A DNA stretch of 53,960 nt from Candidatus Sumerlaeia bacterium (GTDB lineage: Bacteria; Sumerlaeota; Sumerlaeia; JADFCW01), in NCBI GenBank assembly GCA_026415575.1, contig JAOAGV010000005.1:24215-78174 (forward strand). Direction: 5' to 3'. The notes under the pieces were generated by a model. The model was given only the letters and a program-made list of their open reading frames with translations, was not told the DNA's origin and searched no databases. The position numbers and the translations under genes were made by a program. Below are positions 26,098-35,960 of this stretch, in pieces; position 1 is the stretch's first letter, and each line of letters opens with the position of its first letter.

Positions 26098-28221
26098 GTG
26101 ATCCTGCGATCATCTCCCAACCCTCCGAGGATGCATGTCAGGCCGTATGTCCTTGTTTGCATGCTGTGGGTTTTTCTGCACGCCGGTTGTCTGTGGGCTG
26201 CCACTTCGCCGACAGCCATGGTTTCTCTTGTTGAGGCCATTGCCTATCGCTCGATTGTGGCGTCTTTTAAGGAAAACCCCAAGGAAATTGAACGGTGCGT
26301 TCGACAGACTGTCCGGCTCGACCGCGAGCAGGAAATGCAAGGCGGTCTGGCCAGCGGATGTGCCGACAACCTTGCCTGGCTGTGGGCCGAATCGCTGGCT
26401 GCGCCCGAAGCCCGATTTGCGGCGTATGAACTGGCGTTGACCGGCCCCGCCGACCCCCGCACCGAAACAAGCCTCAAAACCGGTCTGAAAAACGAGCCGC
26501 GAACCAAAATCCGCGACACCCGCAGCCAAGACCGCTGGGACCGCTGGGCCGACATCGCCAACGCTGCAGGCCATAATCTCGGACGCCTGCTCAACGGCCA
26601 GTTCATTGGCGTGGCCCGTTTTCTCGTGGAACTCATCTATTCGCCCGCGCAGTTTAAAAAGGTGACCGAACGCGAGCGCAAGGAATGGTATCTCATTGAC
26701 TCGTATCTTCGCGCCAATCCCCAAGCGCCCGGCGCCGAACCGCTTCGCGCGCGTCTGGCCAAACTTGAAGCACGTTTCCGCCGCGACGCCGCCGCCCGCT
26801 GCATGGAGATTGCCCACCACTATGCCGACCGCGGCTGGTGGCCTGAAGCTCTGTTCTATGTCAAGGCCGCCGAACGCGCGGGCTATACGCGCGAGAAAAA
26901 ATTCCGCAAACAGGTCCTCGATGCCGTCGCGCAGGAAGAAACCGGCCGCGCCCGCTCGCTTATGGTTGCCGACACCGAGCGCTTCCTCCGCCCGCCTCTG
27001 GAAACGACCGTCTATGACGCCCTGCTTTTGGCCTTGGCCCGCGGCGACCGCTACGCCCTCTATCAAGCGGTCGGCAAGGCCGCAGTTACTTTGGCCGACA
27101 CCTCGTTTGCCGATGAAGTGCAGGATGCTTTTACCGTGTATTTGGAGTGGGTGGGCGACCGTCGCCGCGCCCTCGCCGCTCAAGCCGAACTGGCTGTGCG
27201 TTTTCCCGAAGAGCAAACCGGCCGCGCTGCACTGGCCCGTCTGTCCAACCCTCAGTTCAATCCGCGCGCGCGGTTCGACGCGGAACTCGCCCGCTATCGC
27301 AACGAGCAGTGGAACTACGTGCTCGGCAGCGACCGCACACCGCGCCAAAACATCGAACTGTTATCGGAAATGGTTGGCCCCGTTGCACCTCAACTGACCG
27401 GCATCGGCATTTTTTTCGTCACGGACGTTCTTCTGCGCAGCATTTTTGTTTCCTTCGGCAATCCTGTCTCCCCCGAAGATGTTCTCACGGCCGGAGAACT
27501 CCTGCTGGCCGACCCGCGCGCCGGCCTCACCCCCGACGAACGTTCTGAAATCAGCGTTCAGCTCGGCGTGCTCTATCAAAAGCTGGGACGCTACGAAGAC
27601 GCCGCGGCCGCTTATCGCAAGGCACAAATCCTCTCGCCCGTCCTCGACGACCAGCTGGCCGAACGCGCCGCCGAGGAACAATGGCGCCGGATCCGCGAAG
27701 TGGACGATCCCCAAAGCCGTCTGCTCCTGACCGAGCGTCTGACGATGCAATACCCGCGGACAAAGGCCGCCGCCCGCGCGCGCGAAGAACTGGCCCAGCT
27801 GCAGCGCGAAAGCCGCGTGGACTTTGAAATCCCGTACGACTGGATTGCAGAGAACCCTCTCCATTGGGCCAGCTTGGGCGCTCGCCTGCCGCCGGAACTG
27901 ACCGACCGCTCGCGCCTCAACGGCGAAATGTCTCCCCGCGGACTGGTCTTCTGGCGCGACTTCCCTTCGTCGGCCACCTACGTCCTGACGGACGGTCGGC
28001 GCGGCTACATCAACGTAACGCCCCGCCGCCGCGCTATCCTGCGCGCCGCCGCCGAGGCATGGGCCGATGAGAAAGCCGCCCTCGAAGAGGGGGAAATCCA
28101 CCTGGCCACGCGCCGTCTGCCCTTTGAAATCCGCGGCTCCGCCGGCATGGAGGGCCTGATTGTATTTCCCACATTGCGCCGGGCACCCCTGACCGACGAA
28201 GAAAGGCGCTTGTATCGCTGA
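26098..28221 (+). CDS. Exported tetratricopeptide-repeat protein
   Basis: About 707 residues, mostly helical and Ala/Arg-rich, with a TPR unit at SVQLGVLYQKLGRYEDAAAAYRKA and related helices before and after. A signal sequence is visible (PYVLVCMLWVFLHAG, cleavage near WAATSP). The GTG at 26098 has GGGAGG ten bases upstream. ATG 26131, directly at the signal, is a close alternative but its GAGG touches the start codon; the TTG at 25984 is unlikely because it overlaps the activase gene. It follows the activase by 22 bp and could be in the same transcript. A periplasmic scaffold role is inferred only from the repeats. The C-terminal ~120 residues match nothing I recognise. Confidence 0.7.
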   Translation: MILRSSPNPPRMHVRPYVLVCMLWVFLHAGCLWAATSPTAMVSLVEAIAYRSIVASFKENPKEIERCVRQTVRLDREQEMQGGLASGCADNLAWLWAESLAAPEARFAAYELALTGPADPRTETSLKTGLKNEPRTKIRDTRSQDRWDRWADIANAAGHNLGRLLNGQFIGVARFLVELIYSPAQFKKVTERERKEWYLIDSYLRANPQAPGAEPLRARLAKLEARFRRDAAARCMEIAHHYADRGWWPEALFYVKAAERAGYTREKKFRKQVLDAVAQEETGRARSLMVADTERFLRPPLETTVYDALLLALARGDRYALYQAVGKAAVTLADTSFADEVQDAFTVYLEWVGDRRRALAAQAELAVRFPEEQTGRAALARLSNPQFNPRARFDAELARYRNEQWNYVLGSDRTPRQNIELLSEMVGPVAPQLTGIGIFFVTDVLLRSIFVSFGNPVSPEDVLTAGELLLADPRAGLTPDERSEISVQLGVLYQKLGRYEDAAAAYRKAQILSPVLDDQLAERAAEEQWRRIREVDDPQSRLLLTERLTMQYPRTKAAARAREELAQLQRESRVDFEIPYDWIAENPLHWASLGARLPPELTDRSRLNGEMSPRGLVFWRDFPSSATYVLTDGRRGYINVTPRRRAILRAAAEAWADEKAALEEGEIHLATRRLPFEIRGSAGMEGLIVFPTLRRAPLTDEERRLYR

Positions 28222-28458
28222 GCTGTTGATAACCAAAAGAATCCGGTCTCGAACCCTCCCAGCTGGCAAGAGAAATTCTTTGATTGAACGACCGGAGTGG
28301 CTGTGCTTGGATTGATGTCGAGGACGGCAAAGGCCGGAATGCCCAAAGGCAAAAGCGAAACGTGAAGGCCGGCTCCGCGCCGGGCAAAACAGGCTGCGAC
28401 TGCAATTCTACCCGCGACCGGCTGCGGTTCCGATGCAAATGTTCAGGACAATTGCAAC

Positions 28459-30243
28459 ATGGATGATACACCCAAAGCTCCGTGGGCGTTGACCCCGGAA
28501 GCGCTCGCCAAGATTCAGCCGCCCATTTCCGAGCCGCCCGAGCCGATGCGCGACGAGGAAGCCCGCGAGCCCGTTGCCGATCTTCGCCGCACCACGTGGA
28601 CCGACCTTGCCATTGCCGCTGCACTGGCCGTCGCCGGTGTCGTCGCCGTACTCCTCACCTATCGCGGCATTGGCTACTCGTGGGACGAGGCCTTCTATCG
28701 CAAACCCGCGCAGATGGCCGTCGAGTGGCTGACCGATTTTTTGACCGACCACGCCAGCGCCGTCCGGTTCTCCGAAATCACCCGCCTGTGGAGCGGCGAA
28801 GAGGACCTTGGCACCCGCCGGCCCGTCGGAATTATCGAACTCCCCTCGGTCGTCAAATGGACCATGGGACTTTCGTGGGCCGCCACGCGCGACTGGTGGG
28901 GCGATCTGCGTGCCTTTCGATTTCCGTCCGCCCTCGCTTTTGGGGTGTGTATCTTTCTCATCTACTTGCTGACCCTGAACAGCTATCGTCGCCGGGCCGC
29001 GGTAATCGCCGCCGCCGCGTATATGACCATCCCCGCCGTCTTCGGTCATGCCCACATTGCGGCCACTGAGTCTCTGACCAACGCCGTTCTGCTGCTTTCC
29101 ATCTACTGCTTTTTCCGCGGGCTCAAGTCCCCGTGGTGGGCGGTGGCCTTCGGCATCGCCTACGGTATCGCGCTGGACACCAAGATCAATGCGGTTTTGC
29201 TGGCGCCCGTGTTGATTGTCTGGGGCCATGCATTCCATCGCCGGACGTATGTGAACAATTTTTTCACGATGGTCTTTGTTGCGCCGCTGGTCTGGATCCT
29301 CCTGTGGCCTTGGCTGTGGCACGACACGGTTTCCCGGCTGCTCGAATACTTTCACTATTTCAGCCGTCATCAGCAAACGGCGGTCTGGTATCTCGGAAAG
29401 CAATGGGGCTACGGCGGGCCGAACGCCCCGTGGCACTATCCGGTCGTGATGACGCTGGTCACCGTTCCCTTGCCGGTTCTGGCTTTTTCCATTCTGGGTC
29501 TGGCGCGAACGGCGGTCCACTGCCGGTGGGAATATCGCGGCATTCTGTTCACAGCCTATGCCGTCGTCGTGCTGATTCACGCCTCGATGCCGGGCAGTCC
29601 GAAATACGACGGCACGCGGTTGTTCTTTTCCCTGTTTCCAATGCTGGCGATTCTGACGGGCGGCGGTGCGGATTCGCTGGTAACAATTTTTCCGTTCAAC
29701 CGTAAAATTCGCGGCTCTTTGGAAGTCCGCCATATCGTGGCCGCCGCGGCACTGGCTCTCGTGGCGGGCAACGGGCTGTGGGCCATTGCGCGAATCCACC
29801 CGCACGAGCTGTCCTATTTCAATATCCTGACCGGCGGGTTGCAGGGAGCGCGCGACCGCTTCGAGACCAGCTATTGGGGCGAAAGCTTCAACGAGGAAGT
29901 CATCGAGTATCTCAACACACTCCCGCCCGCCTCTCGAATCAAAACGCTGGCCATGCAGGAACTGGTTCCTCTTCACTTGCAGGAGTGGGAAATACTGCGG
30001 CCCGATCTCATCTTCAACGGACCGCCGCCCTATGACTACTGGGTCCTGCATGTGCGACGCGGTTTCTTCGGCCCCGTCGAAAACTACCTCTATGACCGCC
30101 AGCCGCTGAAAGTGTTTTCCTTCCGCACCGTCCCCTTCTTCTGCATTTATTCCAAAGCAGAGGCCGGCGAACTGGCCACTTTGGGAAAACCGCTGCCCAC
30201 GCAACCTCCGAAATCCGACGCTGCTCCGGCGTCTTTGCCATAG
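28459..30243 (+). CDS. Multi-spanning GT-C glycosyltransferase (GT39/PMT-like)
   Basis: 594-residue inner-membrane protein with about ten hydrophobic helices starting at TDLAIAAALAVAGVVAVLLT. The acidic pair in the first periplasmic loop (GIGYSWDEAFYR) and the later GHAHIAATESLTN and LDTKINAVLLAP blocks are typical of the ArnT/PMT family, which moves sugars from polyprenyl-phosphate carriers to lipid or protein acceptors. HASMPGSPKYDGTRLFF is the usual late loop, and a soluble C-terminal part follows. The N-terminal ~50 residues are Pro/Glu-rich and cytoplasmic. It converges with the MraY/WecA-like gene across a repeat-rich gap. Donor and acceptor are unknown. Confidence 0.8.
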   Translation: MDDTPKAPWALTPEALAKIQPPISEPPEPMRDEEAREPVADLRRTTWTDLAIAAALAVAGVVAVLLTYRGIGYSWDEAFYRKPAQMAVEWLTDFLTDHASAVRFSEITRLWSGEEDLGTRRPVGIIELPSVVKWTMGLSWAATRDWWGDLRAFRFPSALAFGVCIFLIYLLTLNSYRRRAAVIAAAAYMTIPAVFGHAHIAATESLTNAVLLLSIYCFFRGLKSPWWAVAFGIAYGIALDTKINAVLLAPVLIVWGHAFHRRTYVNNFFTMVFVAPLVWILLWPWLWHDTVSRLLEYFHYFSRHQQTAVWYLGKQWGYGGPNAPWHYPVVMTLVTVPLPVLAFSILGLARTAVHCRWEYRGILFTAYAVVVLIHASMPGSPKYDGTRLFFSLFPMLAILTGGGADSLVTIFPFNRKIRGSLEVRHIVAAAALALVAGNGLWAIARIHPHELSYFNILTGGLQGARDRFETSYWGESFNEEVIEYLNTLPPASRIKTLAMQELVPLHLQEWEILRPDLIFNGPPPYDYWVLHVRRGFFGPVENYLYDRQPLKVFSFRTVPFFCIYSKAEAGELATLGKPLPTQPPKSDAAPASLP

Positions 30244-30274
30244 GGGTCGGAACGTGATGCGGGCACGGTGATGC

Positions 30275-30421
30275 GGTCGGAGTGGAACCCGACCCTCCAG
30301 TGGAGGGATGCCTTCCACGGCACCCAAATCGTAATTTTGTCGGAAAAGAATGCGATACAGTTCGGAACGGAATGCAACAGAGTGGGGACGGGATGTGATT
30401 GGGTCGGGGTGGAACCCGACC
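30275..30421 (+). repeat. Three conserved-loop hairpins
   Basis: GGTCGGA-GTGGAA-CCCGACC (30275-30294, one mismatch), GGATGCC-TTCCAC-GGCACCC (30306-30325, one mismatch, opposite orientation) and GGTCGGG-GTGGAA-CCCGACC (30402-30421, perfect). The first two are joined by CTCCAGTGGAG. They occupy the gap between the two convergent glycosylation genes. Confidence 0.7.
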
Positions 30422-30473
30422 CTGCTTTCAATATACTCCGCGCTGAAATTCGGCCGCGCCCCGCTTTCACAGA

Positions 30474-31859
30474 CTATTGTGAGGTTCCCTCGGTTTCGCG
30501 CTTTCCCGCCAGCGCCTTTTTTTCCAAGGCAATGACAACGCATGTATAAATGACCATCGGCGCGAGCGACACGGCGGCTACCGCCCAACGCAGCCCCGTA
30601 TTCGGCACCCAGCAATAGGCCGCAAACAGTCCCGCGTGCACAAAATAAAACGGCGCACTGAATGCCACGACCTTGCGGTGGCTCCAGCCCAAGTCTATCA
30701 GCCGCTGATACAAATGCTCGTGATGCGCGCGCCACACAGGCTTGCCGTGCGCCAGCCGCCGGATTAGTGTATAGATCACGTCATATAGAAACGGAAACAC
30801 GAGAATCACCGCTGCGAGCAAGTCCACATAGGCCTCGCGTCGCAGCAATACATCGCTGTCTTTGTAGATGCGCTCGACCGTGTCGGGCTGTCCAGCGACC
30901 TGTTTCAATCGTTTCAGGATGGCCACGGCCGGCTCGGTTCGCACGCGCGTCAGCTGCGCCAAAACCGCGGCGAGCGTAAAGCCGATAAACTGGCTGCCGC
31001 AGTCGCCCAGAAATGTTTTGGCCGGCGGCCAGTTGTAAAACAAAAACCCCAACGTCAGTCCCGCCAGAATTGCCGCCAGCGTCAGGATAATCCCGATATG
31101 CGCTTTCATTCCCGGCAATCCCGGCTGGTAGCTCTCCGGCAAATAGGCCGCAAATAATCCCACCGCCACAGCCAGCACAAACACCCCCGCCAGACCGTCT
31201 ATGCCGTCCATGAAATTGTACGCGTTCATCAGGATTATAATCCAAAAAAACGTAACCAGTGCCGCCAGAGGCGGAACGTGTGCGCCAGCCGGCCCCAGAA
31301 GCCCGACTACTCTGTTCCATAGGCCGTCAAGCACAATGCCTTGCGTCAGCGCCACTTGTGAAAAGCCCGCACCACTGTACTTCGTAATCTCCCCTCGCTT
31401 GAACACTCCCCCGATCTCACTTACGATGTCCATCCCGATGACCTCATAAACCATTCTACCGCCGAGATAGACAAACAAACCCGCACAGATCATCTGGCCG
31501 ATCAGCTTGAACCACGGCGGCAAGGCTATCAGGTCATCCAACAAGCCGACAATAAACGCCAATGTGCCGCAAATGAGGAGCAGGCGAATCAGCGTCAGAA
31601 GCGCCGGTTGCGCCGCCCCTGTTGTGTAGTTAATTAGATCCGGATATTGGTCGAGAACAGCAACCACCGCGACAATCGGGATAAAAAAGCCGACTCCGCC
31701 CAGCCGCGGCGTTGGCACCCGGTGCGAACTCCGCTCGTTCGGAATTGCCATGGCTTTGAACCAGCGCGCCAGTGTCATTGAAAACGCGGTCGCCATCGCC
31801 CCGAAGGCAAGCGACAGGCTCATCGCAAGCGTCAGACTCACCCAGTCGGCAATTCCCAT
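30474..31859 (-). CDS. MraY/WecA-like polyprenyl-phosphate sugar-1-phosphate transferase
   Basis: Membrane enzyme of the PNPT family, 461 residues with about ten helices. It transfers a sugar-1-phosphate from a UDP-sugar to undecaprenyl phosphate, starting a cell-envelope glycan. The family signatures are clear: GLLDDLIALPPWFKLIGQ for the Asp pair, NAYNFMDGIDGLAG, FLGDCGSQFIGF and the late HHEHLYQRL His cluster. The preserved helices and the lack of a complete MraY signature favour a WecA/TagO-type role over peptidoglycan lipid I, but this is not certain. GGAGAGGGAG precedes the start. It begins 11 bp after the pseudo-rhomboid stop, so the two are probably one operon. Confidence 0.85.
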   Translation of the reverse strand: MGIADWVSLTLAMSLSLAFGAMATAFSMTLARWFKAMAIPNERSSHRVPTPRLGGVGFFIPIVAVVAVLDQYPDLINYTTGAAQPALLTLIRLLLICGTLAFIVGLLDDLIALPPWFKLIGQMICAGLFVYLGGRMVYEVIGMDIVSEIGGVFKRGEITKYSGAGFSQVALTQGIVLDGLWNRVVGLLGPAGAHVPPLAALVTFFWIIILMNAYNFMDGIDGLAGVFVLAVAVGLFAAYLPESYQPGLPGMKAHIGIILTLAAILAGLTLGFLFYNWPPAKTFLGDCGSQFIGFTLAAVLAQLTRVRTEPAVAILKRLKQVAGQPDTVERIYKDSDVLLRREAYVDLLAAVILVFPFLYDVIYTLIRRLAHGKPVWRAHHEHLYQRLIDLGWSHRKVVAFSAPFYFVHAGLFAAYCWVPNTGLRWAVAAVSLAPMVIYTCVVIALEKKALAGKRETEGTSQ

Positions 31860-31870
31860 GCTCCCTCTCC

Positions 31871-34156
31871 TTATGTTTTCGCGTATTTTCCAAATCCCGC
31901 ATAAAGAAACCAGCGGTTATAGTTGTCCAATTCAGCGGGCGACTCGAAAGCCGCCGGAGTGTCGCCGGCCGCCGCCTCACGAAACGCCGGTGTCTTCAAA
32001 GCCTTTGTTGCACGCTCATTCAGACACTTGGCCAGCGCCGGCAGCGTCGTGCAGATGCCGCGTTGGCCGTCCAGAAGGCTGCGCCCGAAGTTCACCGTCG
32101 TCTCCCAGAATCGCAGGTAGATATGCGGCGACTCTACATACATGTCCAATACGGTTCGAAAGGTCTGGCCGGCACCCGGCAGGGCCACTTGGGCGAGGTT
32201 CACAAGCCGGACCTGCTCCCAGCCAAAGAACCGACGGCCAAACCTTGTGATATTTCCGCAGGAAACAGGACTCCAGTTGAATTCTGTCACCTCTTCGCAT
32301 ATCGGATAGACTATGTCGGGGAGCAGGGGAACCATCGTTGCAGGCAAACCGATGCCGCGTATCTTTCGCGTTAAAATAACGGCCCGACCCGCGGGGACAT
32401 CGTCAAGCAATACACCTCGACAGTGCTTGAGCCTGTTTGCGGCTTCCGGCAAACCAATCGTCCAAAACTCTGCCAATACGCTCAACTTGTCGCTGGTAAT
32501 GGAGGTTTTCCCGGGCAGCAAAATTACAGCAAAACTGCTGGCCGTCGCCATTGCCTTTGTCAGTTCGTCGGGTTCGGCCGGCCGCGTGACCCATTCGGCC
32601 AAAGTACTGCCTTGGGAATCCAGCACGATTTCGTGAACGGATGGATGTCCATTAGTCAAGCCAGAAGGCTTGACATCGCCCGCCGGCGGCTCTTTGGGAA
32701 TAATCACTTCGCTACTGCGGCCGATGGGAAGCCCGTCCGGACGGCTTGGCGTTCCTGCCGGCGTGGCAAGAGCCGTCGGACTTTTGCCCATATCCAGTTT
32801 GCCAAAGTGGAATGGTTTGAATGAACTCAAACCCGCGTAGGTGCTCCCCCGTCCGGTGGACTCGATCATTTGATCCAGAAGCGTCCGTGCTTCGATGGCC
32901 ATTTCGCGCGGCGGCTGCCCTTCCAGAAATTCTTCAAGCAAAGCAAACACTTCCTCGACCGCTGTCGGGTCGTCCGCCAAAAGTTTTGCCAAACGGAACC
33001 GCGCCTCATTGGCGGCGGGAAGTTTGGCATACACACGCGTTAATTGCCGGTAAGCGTCGGCCGCCAGATCGGTCCGCCCGGTCTGTTCAAATCGGCGTGC
33101 AACCGTCGCTTGAAGTCCCGGTCCGAAGCTGCGTTCGGGGAAACGTTCCCGAAACTTTGTGTAAGCCGCTTCCAAAAGATCGTCGCGGCGATTGGCCACA
33201 CACTGCTCGGCGAACGCCTCGATTTCTTCCGGCGGTGCATCGTCGCCCAGCGCCTGTCGAAACTGAACCTTCTCGCGCCGCGTAAGACGCCCTGCCCGCT
33301 TCGTCTTGCTTTCGTCATCGGCCGCGAGGCGTTCAAGGGCGCGCTGAAGCATCCGGTCCGCCGGAGAGGCTGCCGCGCCAACGGCCGATTTTCCGACAAA
33401 CGCCTCCAATCCGTAGCGCAACGTCCCCGCCAAGAAGCCCATGACCAGCCCCAACAAGGGAATGCTTTCGGCCGCCCACGAAATCGGTCCGATGCGATGC
33501 GGCAAGATTCCGGGCAAAACTGAGCCGGCGATCACGCTGGCCGCTATGTTCAACAATAGGGCAAACAGGACCAGATGGATTGTGGCCACGCCCACCGTGC
33601 CGGTAAAAGCAAAGAACAGCACGTTGTAAAAAAAGGTGATCTCTTCATAGGGATACATCACCAGATAGAAACCCAGCAGGGCATACACTGCAGGCGCCAT
33701 GCCCAGCGACCAAATCTCTGCGCCAAGCATTGGACACAAACAGCCGTAAAGTGCTGTGGTCGCCGCACCCCCGACCAGATACAGCGCCAGCAATCCATAC
33801 CACCGGAGCCGTTCCTCCAAGACCGGCGCAATCAGATAAAAGAACCACAGGGAAATGAGCAGAAGCAGCGGATGGCCATGAATAAACAGGGACGTAACCA
33901 GAGTCCACGGGCGTGAAAAGTCGTTCGCAAAAATCAGTGCTTCATACCAGTTTGAAACCCCAAAATACGCACCAAACCAGCGTGTCCAGAGAATCGCACC
34001 GAACGCGGCGAGGTTGACCGCGATCAGCGCCCACGTTGCCAGCGGTCGGATAGAAACCCGCACGGAATTGCGCACGGGAAAGATTAGCAAAACACCGGCC
34101 GCTAGCAAAATTCCTACTAATCCCGGCAGCAATTCCCACATGCGTTTCACCGCCAC
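31871..34156 (-). CDS. Rhomboid-like pseudoprotease fused to TPR and unknown C-terminal domain
   Basis: 761 residues. Residues about 40-250 form a rhomboid-type six-helix membrane domain with FIHGHPLLLLISLWFFYLIA, ALYLVGGAATTALYG and FYLVMYP. The catalytic serine motif GxSG is replaced by GMAP (152-155), and the usual AHxxG His segment reads AAESIP (228-233). Both catalytic residues therefore appear lost. A TPR-like helical region with VARRFEQTGRTDLAADAYRQL (about 345-440) follows, then a Pro/Gly-rich linker (about 460-510) and a ~250-residue globular domain I do not recognise. Co-transcription with the MraY/WecA-like gene suggests a scaffolding or quality-control role in envelope glycan synthesis, which is inference. 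Confidence 0.75.
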   Translation of the reverse strand: MAVKRMWELLPGLVGILLAAGVLLIFPVRNSVRVSIRPLATWALIAVNLAAFGAILWTRWFGAYFGVSNWYEALIFANDFSRPWTLVTSLFIHGHPLLLLISLWFFYLIAPVLEERLRWYGLLALYLVGGAATTALYGCLCPMLGAEIWSLGMAPAVYALLGFYLVMYPYEEITFFYNVLFFAFTGTVGVATIHLVLFALLLNIAASVIAGSVLPGILPHRIGPISWAAESIPLLGLVMGFLAGTLRYGLEAFVGKSAVGAAASPADRMLQRALERLAADDESKTKRAGRLTRREKVQFRQALGDDAPPEEIEAFAEQCVANRRDDLLEAAYTKFRERFPERSFGPGLQATVARRFEQTGRTDLAADAYRQLTRVYAKLPAANEARFRLAKLLADDPTAVEEVFALLEEFLEGQPPREMAIEARTLLDQMIESTGRGSTYAGLSSFKPFHFGKLDMGKSPTALATPAGTPSRPDGLPIGRSSEVIIPKEPPAGDVKPSGLTNGHPSVHEIVLDSQGSTLAEWVTRPAEPDELTKAMATASSFAVILLPGKTSITSDKLSVLAEFWTIGLPEAANRLKHCRGVLLDDVPAGRAVILTRKIRGIGLPATMVPLLPDIVYPICEEVTEFNWSPVSCGNITRFGRRFFGWEQVRLVNLAQVALPGAGQTFRTVLDMYVESPHIYLRFWETTVNFGRSLLDGQRGICTTLPALAKCLNERATKALKTPAFREAAAGDTPAAFESPAELDNYNRWFLYAGFGKYAKT

Positions 34157-34325
34157 ACGAAAAGTGGTCTATCTCTGCACCAGTTCCCTCTGCATACGCA
34201 ACGATGATTTTTATGCGCCTCCCTGCGCGCGGGTTCACGCCGGCCGCCCTTTTCGATTGACACGCCCGCCCATGCCCCGCCATTCCATCCTTGTTTTGCG
34301 CACCGGCACACGGAGGTCCTTTCCC

Positions 34326-34676
34326 ATGAAAAACAACCCATGCTACCTCATCGCACGGTTCGAGGACATTGCTGCTGTCCCGTGTCCCTGCGGCGCCACG
34401 CGTCGCGCTTTCCTCGACCCGGAAATCAGTGCGGCCAGCATCCACCGCCTCGACCTCAGCGAGGACGCTGTCCCGCACTACCATAAGAACATGACGGAGA
34501 TTTACTACATTCTGGAAGGGCAGGGTGCCGTCGAACTCAATGGCGAAGAAGTATCCGTTTCGCCCGGCACAGCCGTGATGATCAAACCCGGAACACGTCA
34601 CCGTGGAAAAGGCCGTATGCGATTGCTCGTCATCTGCATTCCGCCTTTCAATGAAGCCGACGAATACTTTGACTGA
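34326..34676 (+). CDS. Small cupin-domain protein
   Basis: 116-residue single-domain cupin. The ATG at 34326 has GGAGG about nine bases upstream; the longer frame from 34014 runs through the opposite-strand rhomboid gene and is rejected. The cupin motif 1 is HYHKNMTEIYYILEGQGAVE, giving the usual His-His-Glu metal ligands, and motif 2 follows as PGTAVMIKPGTRHRGKG with its His. Such proteins include isomerases, dioxygenases and sugar-binding sensors; the substrate is not evident. Its 3' end converges with the cyclophilin gene. Confidence 0.8.
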   Translation: MKNNPCYLIARFEDIAAVPCPCGATRRAFLDPEISAASIHRLDLSEDAVPHYHKNMTEIYYILEGQGAVELNGEEVSVSPGTAVMIKPGTRHRGKGRMRLLVICIPPFNEADEYFD

Positions 34677-34717
34677 GCAATCTGCAGGCCGGCGCACATC
34701 CTTGCTTCGGCCAACGC

Positions 34718-35737
34718 CTACTTTACCTGCGCACTCAGAATCACTACCGGCACGACCGGTACATCCTCCATCCGGGTTCCATTGGGCAGTGTTACGGATT
34801 GTGTTGGCACGGCGCGAATCTTGTCCACAACGTCCATGCCTGCAATTACCTTGCCAAACACGCAATAGCGCATGGCGTCGAGATTGTAGTTGTCCACCAC
34901 ATTGATGTAAAACTGCGAGGTCGCGCTGTTGAGGTCTTGCGTCCGCGCCATGGCCACCGCGCCGCGGACATTGCTCAAACCATTGCCCGACTCGTTGACA
35001 ATCGGCGGGGCCGTCTCCTTCTGTTTCATGTCGGGGGTAAATCCACCGCCTTGAATTACAAAACTCCCGATGACCCGGTGGAAAATCGTCCCGTCATAGT
35101 GGCGGCTGTGCACGTAGTATAAGAAGTTTTCCGTCGTAACGGGCGCGCGCACCGGATCGAGCTCAATCTCGATTACGCCCAAGCTGGTCGTAAGGACCAC
35201 AACCGGCTTGCCGGACGCAGGTGGCGCAGGGGTCGGCGTAACGGCGGCTTGCGGCGAGGTCGGCTCGGTTTTTTCCTTCAGAGTGTCCGGCGACACTGTC
35301 AGGGATGGCGTGCTGGCCGGAGCGGCTGCCGGTGTGACAGCCGGCGCCGGAGTTGCGGCCGGAAGGGAAGGTGTGGATGGTGAGGCCTGCGAGGCGGAAG
35401 GCGACGTGGCAGCTGTGCCGGTGGTTAAGGTCGTCCCGGATGCACCGGCGGGCATAGGCGGCTTCAGCGCGATGCGCGGAAGAACAGGAGAAGCTGGCCT
35501 ATCTGCGTCTAGGGGCGCCGTCGTTTTCGGCTCCGGGGTCTTCGTTACCCCATGGGGAGTCGGTGTGGCCGGCTTCGGCATCTGAGGTTTGGACGCATCG
35601 GGCCGGCCTTTCGAGACCGTTGCGTCTTGGATCAATGCGGGCGTTTTGGCCGCCGGCGGCACATCCGGCGGTTTGCTGCTGCATGCCCACAACACGCCTA
35701 ATCCTGCTGCCCACAATACATTCAACAACCCTTTCAT
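34718..35737 (-). CDS. Cyclophilin-type peptidyl-prolyl isomerase lipoprotein
   Basis: 339 residues. The ATG at 35737 ([20 protein letters not shown]) gives a signal peptide with a lipobox-like LWAC, so the protein is probably lipid-anchored in the envelope. A long Ala/Pro/Thr-rich linker occupies about residues 25-180. The C-terminal 160 residues are a cyclophilin domain: [38 protein letters not shown] with the catalytic Arg, and [14 protein letters not shown]. It catalyses proline cis-trans isomerisation for folding of exported proteins. An ATG at residue -5 and an earlier one are weaker starts. Confidence 0.9.
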   Translation of the reverse strand: MKGLLNVLWAAGLGVLWACSSKPPDVPPAAKTPALIQDATVSKGRPDASKPQMPKPATPTPHGVTKTPEPKTTAPLDADRPASPVLPRIALKPPMPAGASGTTLTTGTAATSPSASQASPSTPSLPAATPAPAVTPAAAPASTPSLTVSPDTLKEKTEPTSPQAAVTPTPAPPASGKPVVVLTTSLGVIEIELDPVRAPVTTENFLYYVHSRHYDGTIFHRVIGSFVIQGGGFTPDMKQKETAPPIVNESGNGLSNVRGAVAMARTQDLNSATSQFYINVVDNYNLDAMRYCVFGKVIAGMDVVDKIRAVPTQSVTLPNGTRMEDVPVVPVVILSAQVK

Positions 35738-35881
35738 CGCTCCGCCCTCCATGTTTGTTGCACAAGACGAGAAAAAGAAAAAAACGAGCATACGCGTCTG
35801 TCAAGCCGAAGCGGTCGAATTGTACAATTTGCCGCGTCCATAGCAGCGGTAGGGTCGGTGTGGATCGAAATGCGGCAAGGC

Positions 35882-35901
35882 GGTCAGGGTGAAACCCGAC
35901 C
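35882..35901 (+). repeat. Conserved-loop hairpin, diverged copy
   Basis: GGTCAGG-GTGAAA-CCCGACC with one mispair, and GTAGGGTCGG (35849-35858) just before it as a half unit. This is a decayed member of the conserved-loop hairpin family, upstream of the cyclophilin gene. Confidence 0.5.
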
Positions 35902-35960
35902 CATCCACAGGTGGCGCCGGTCCATGTTTTCCGATGTTTTTTTCGACGACAGTGAGGGAT

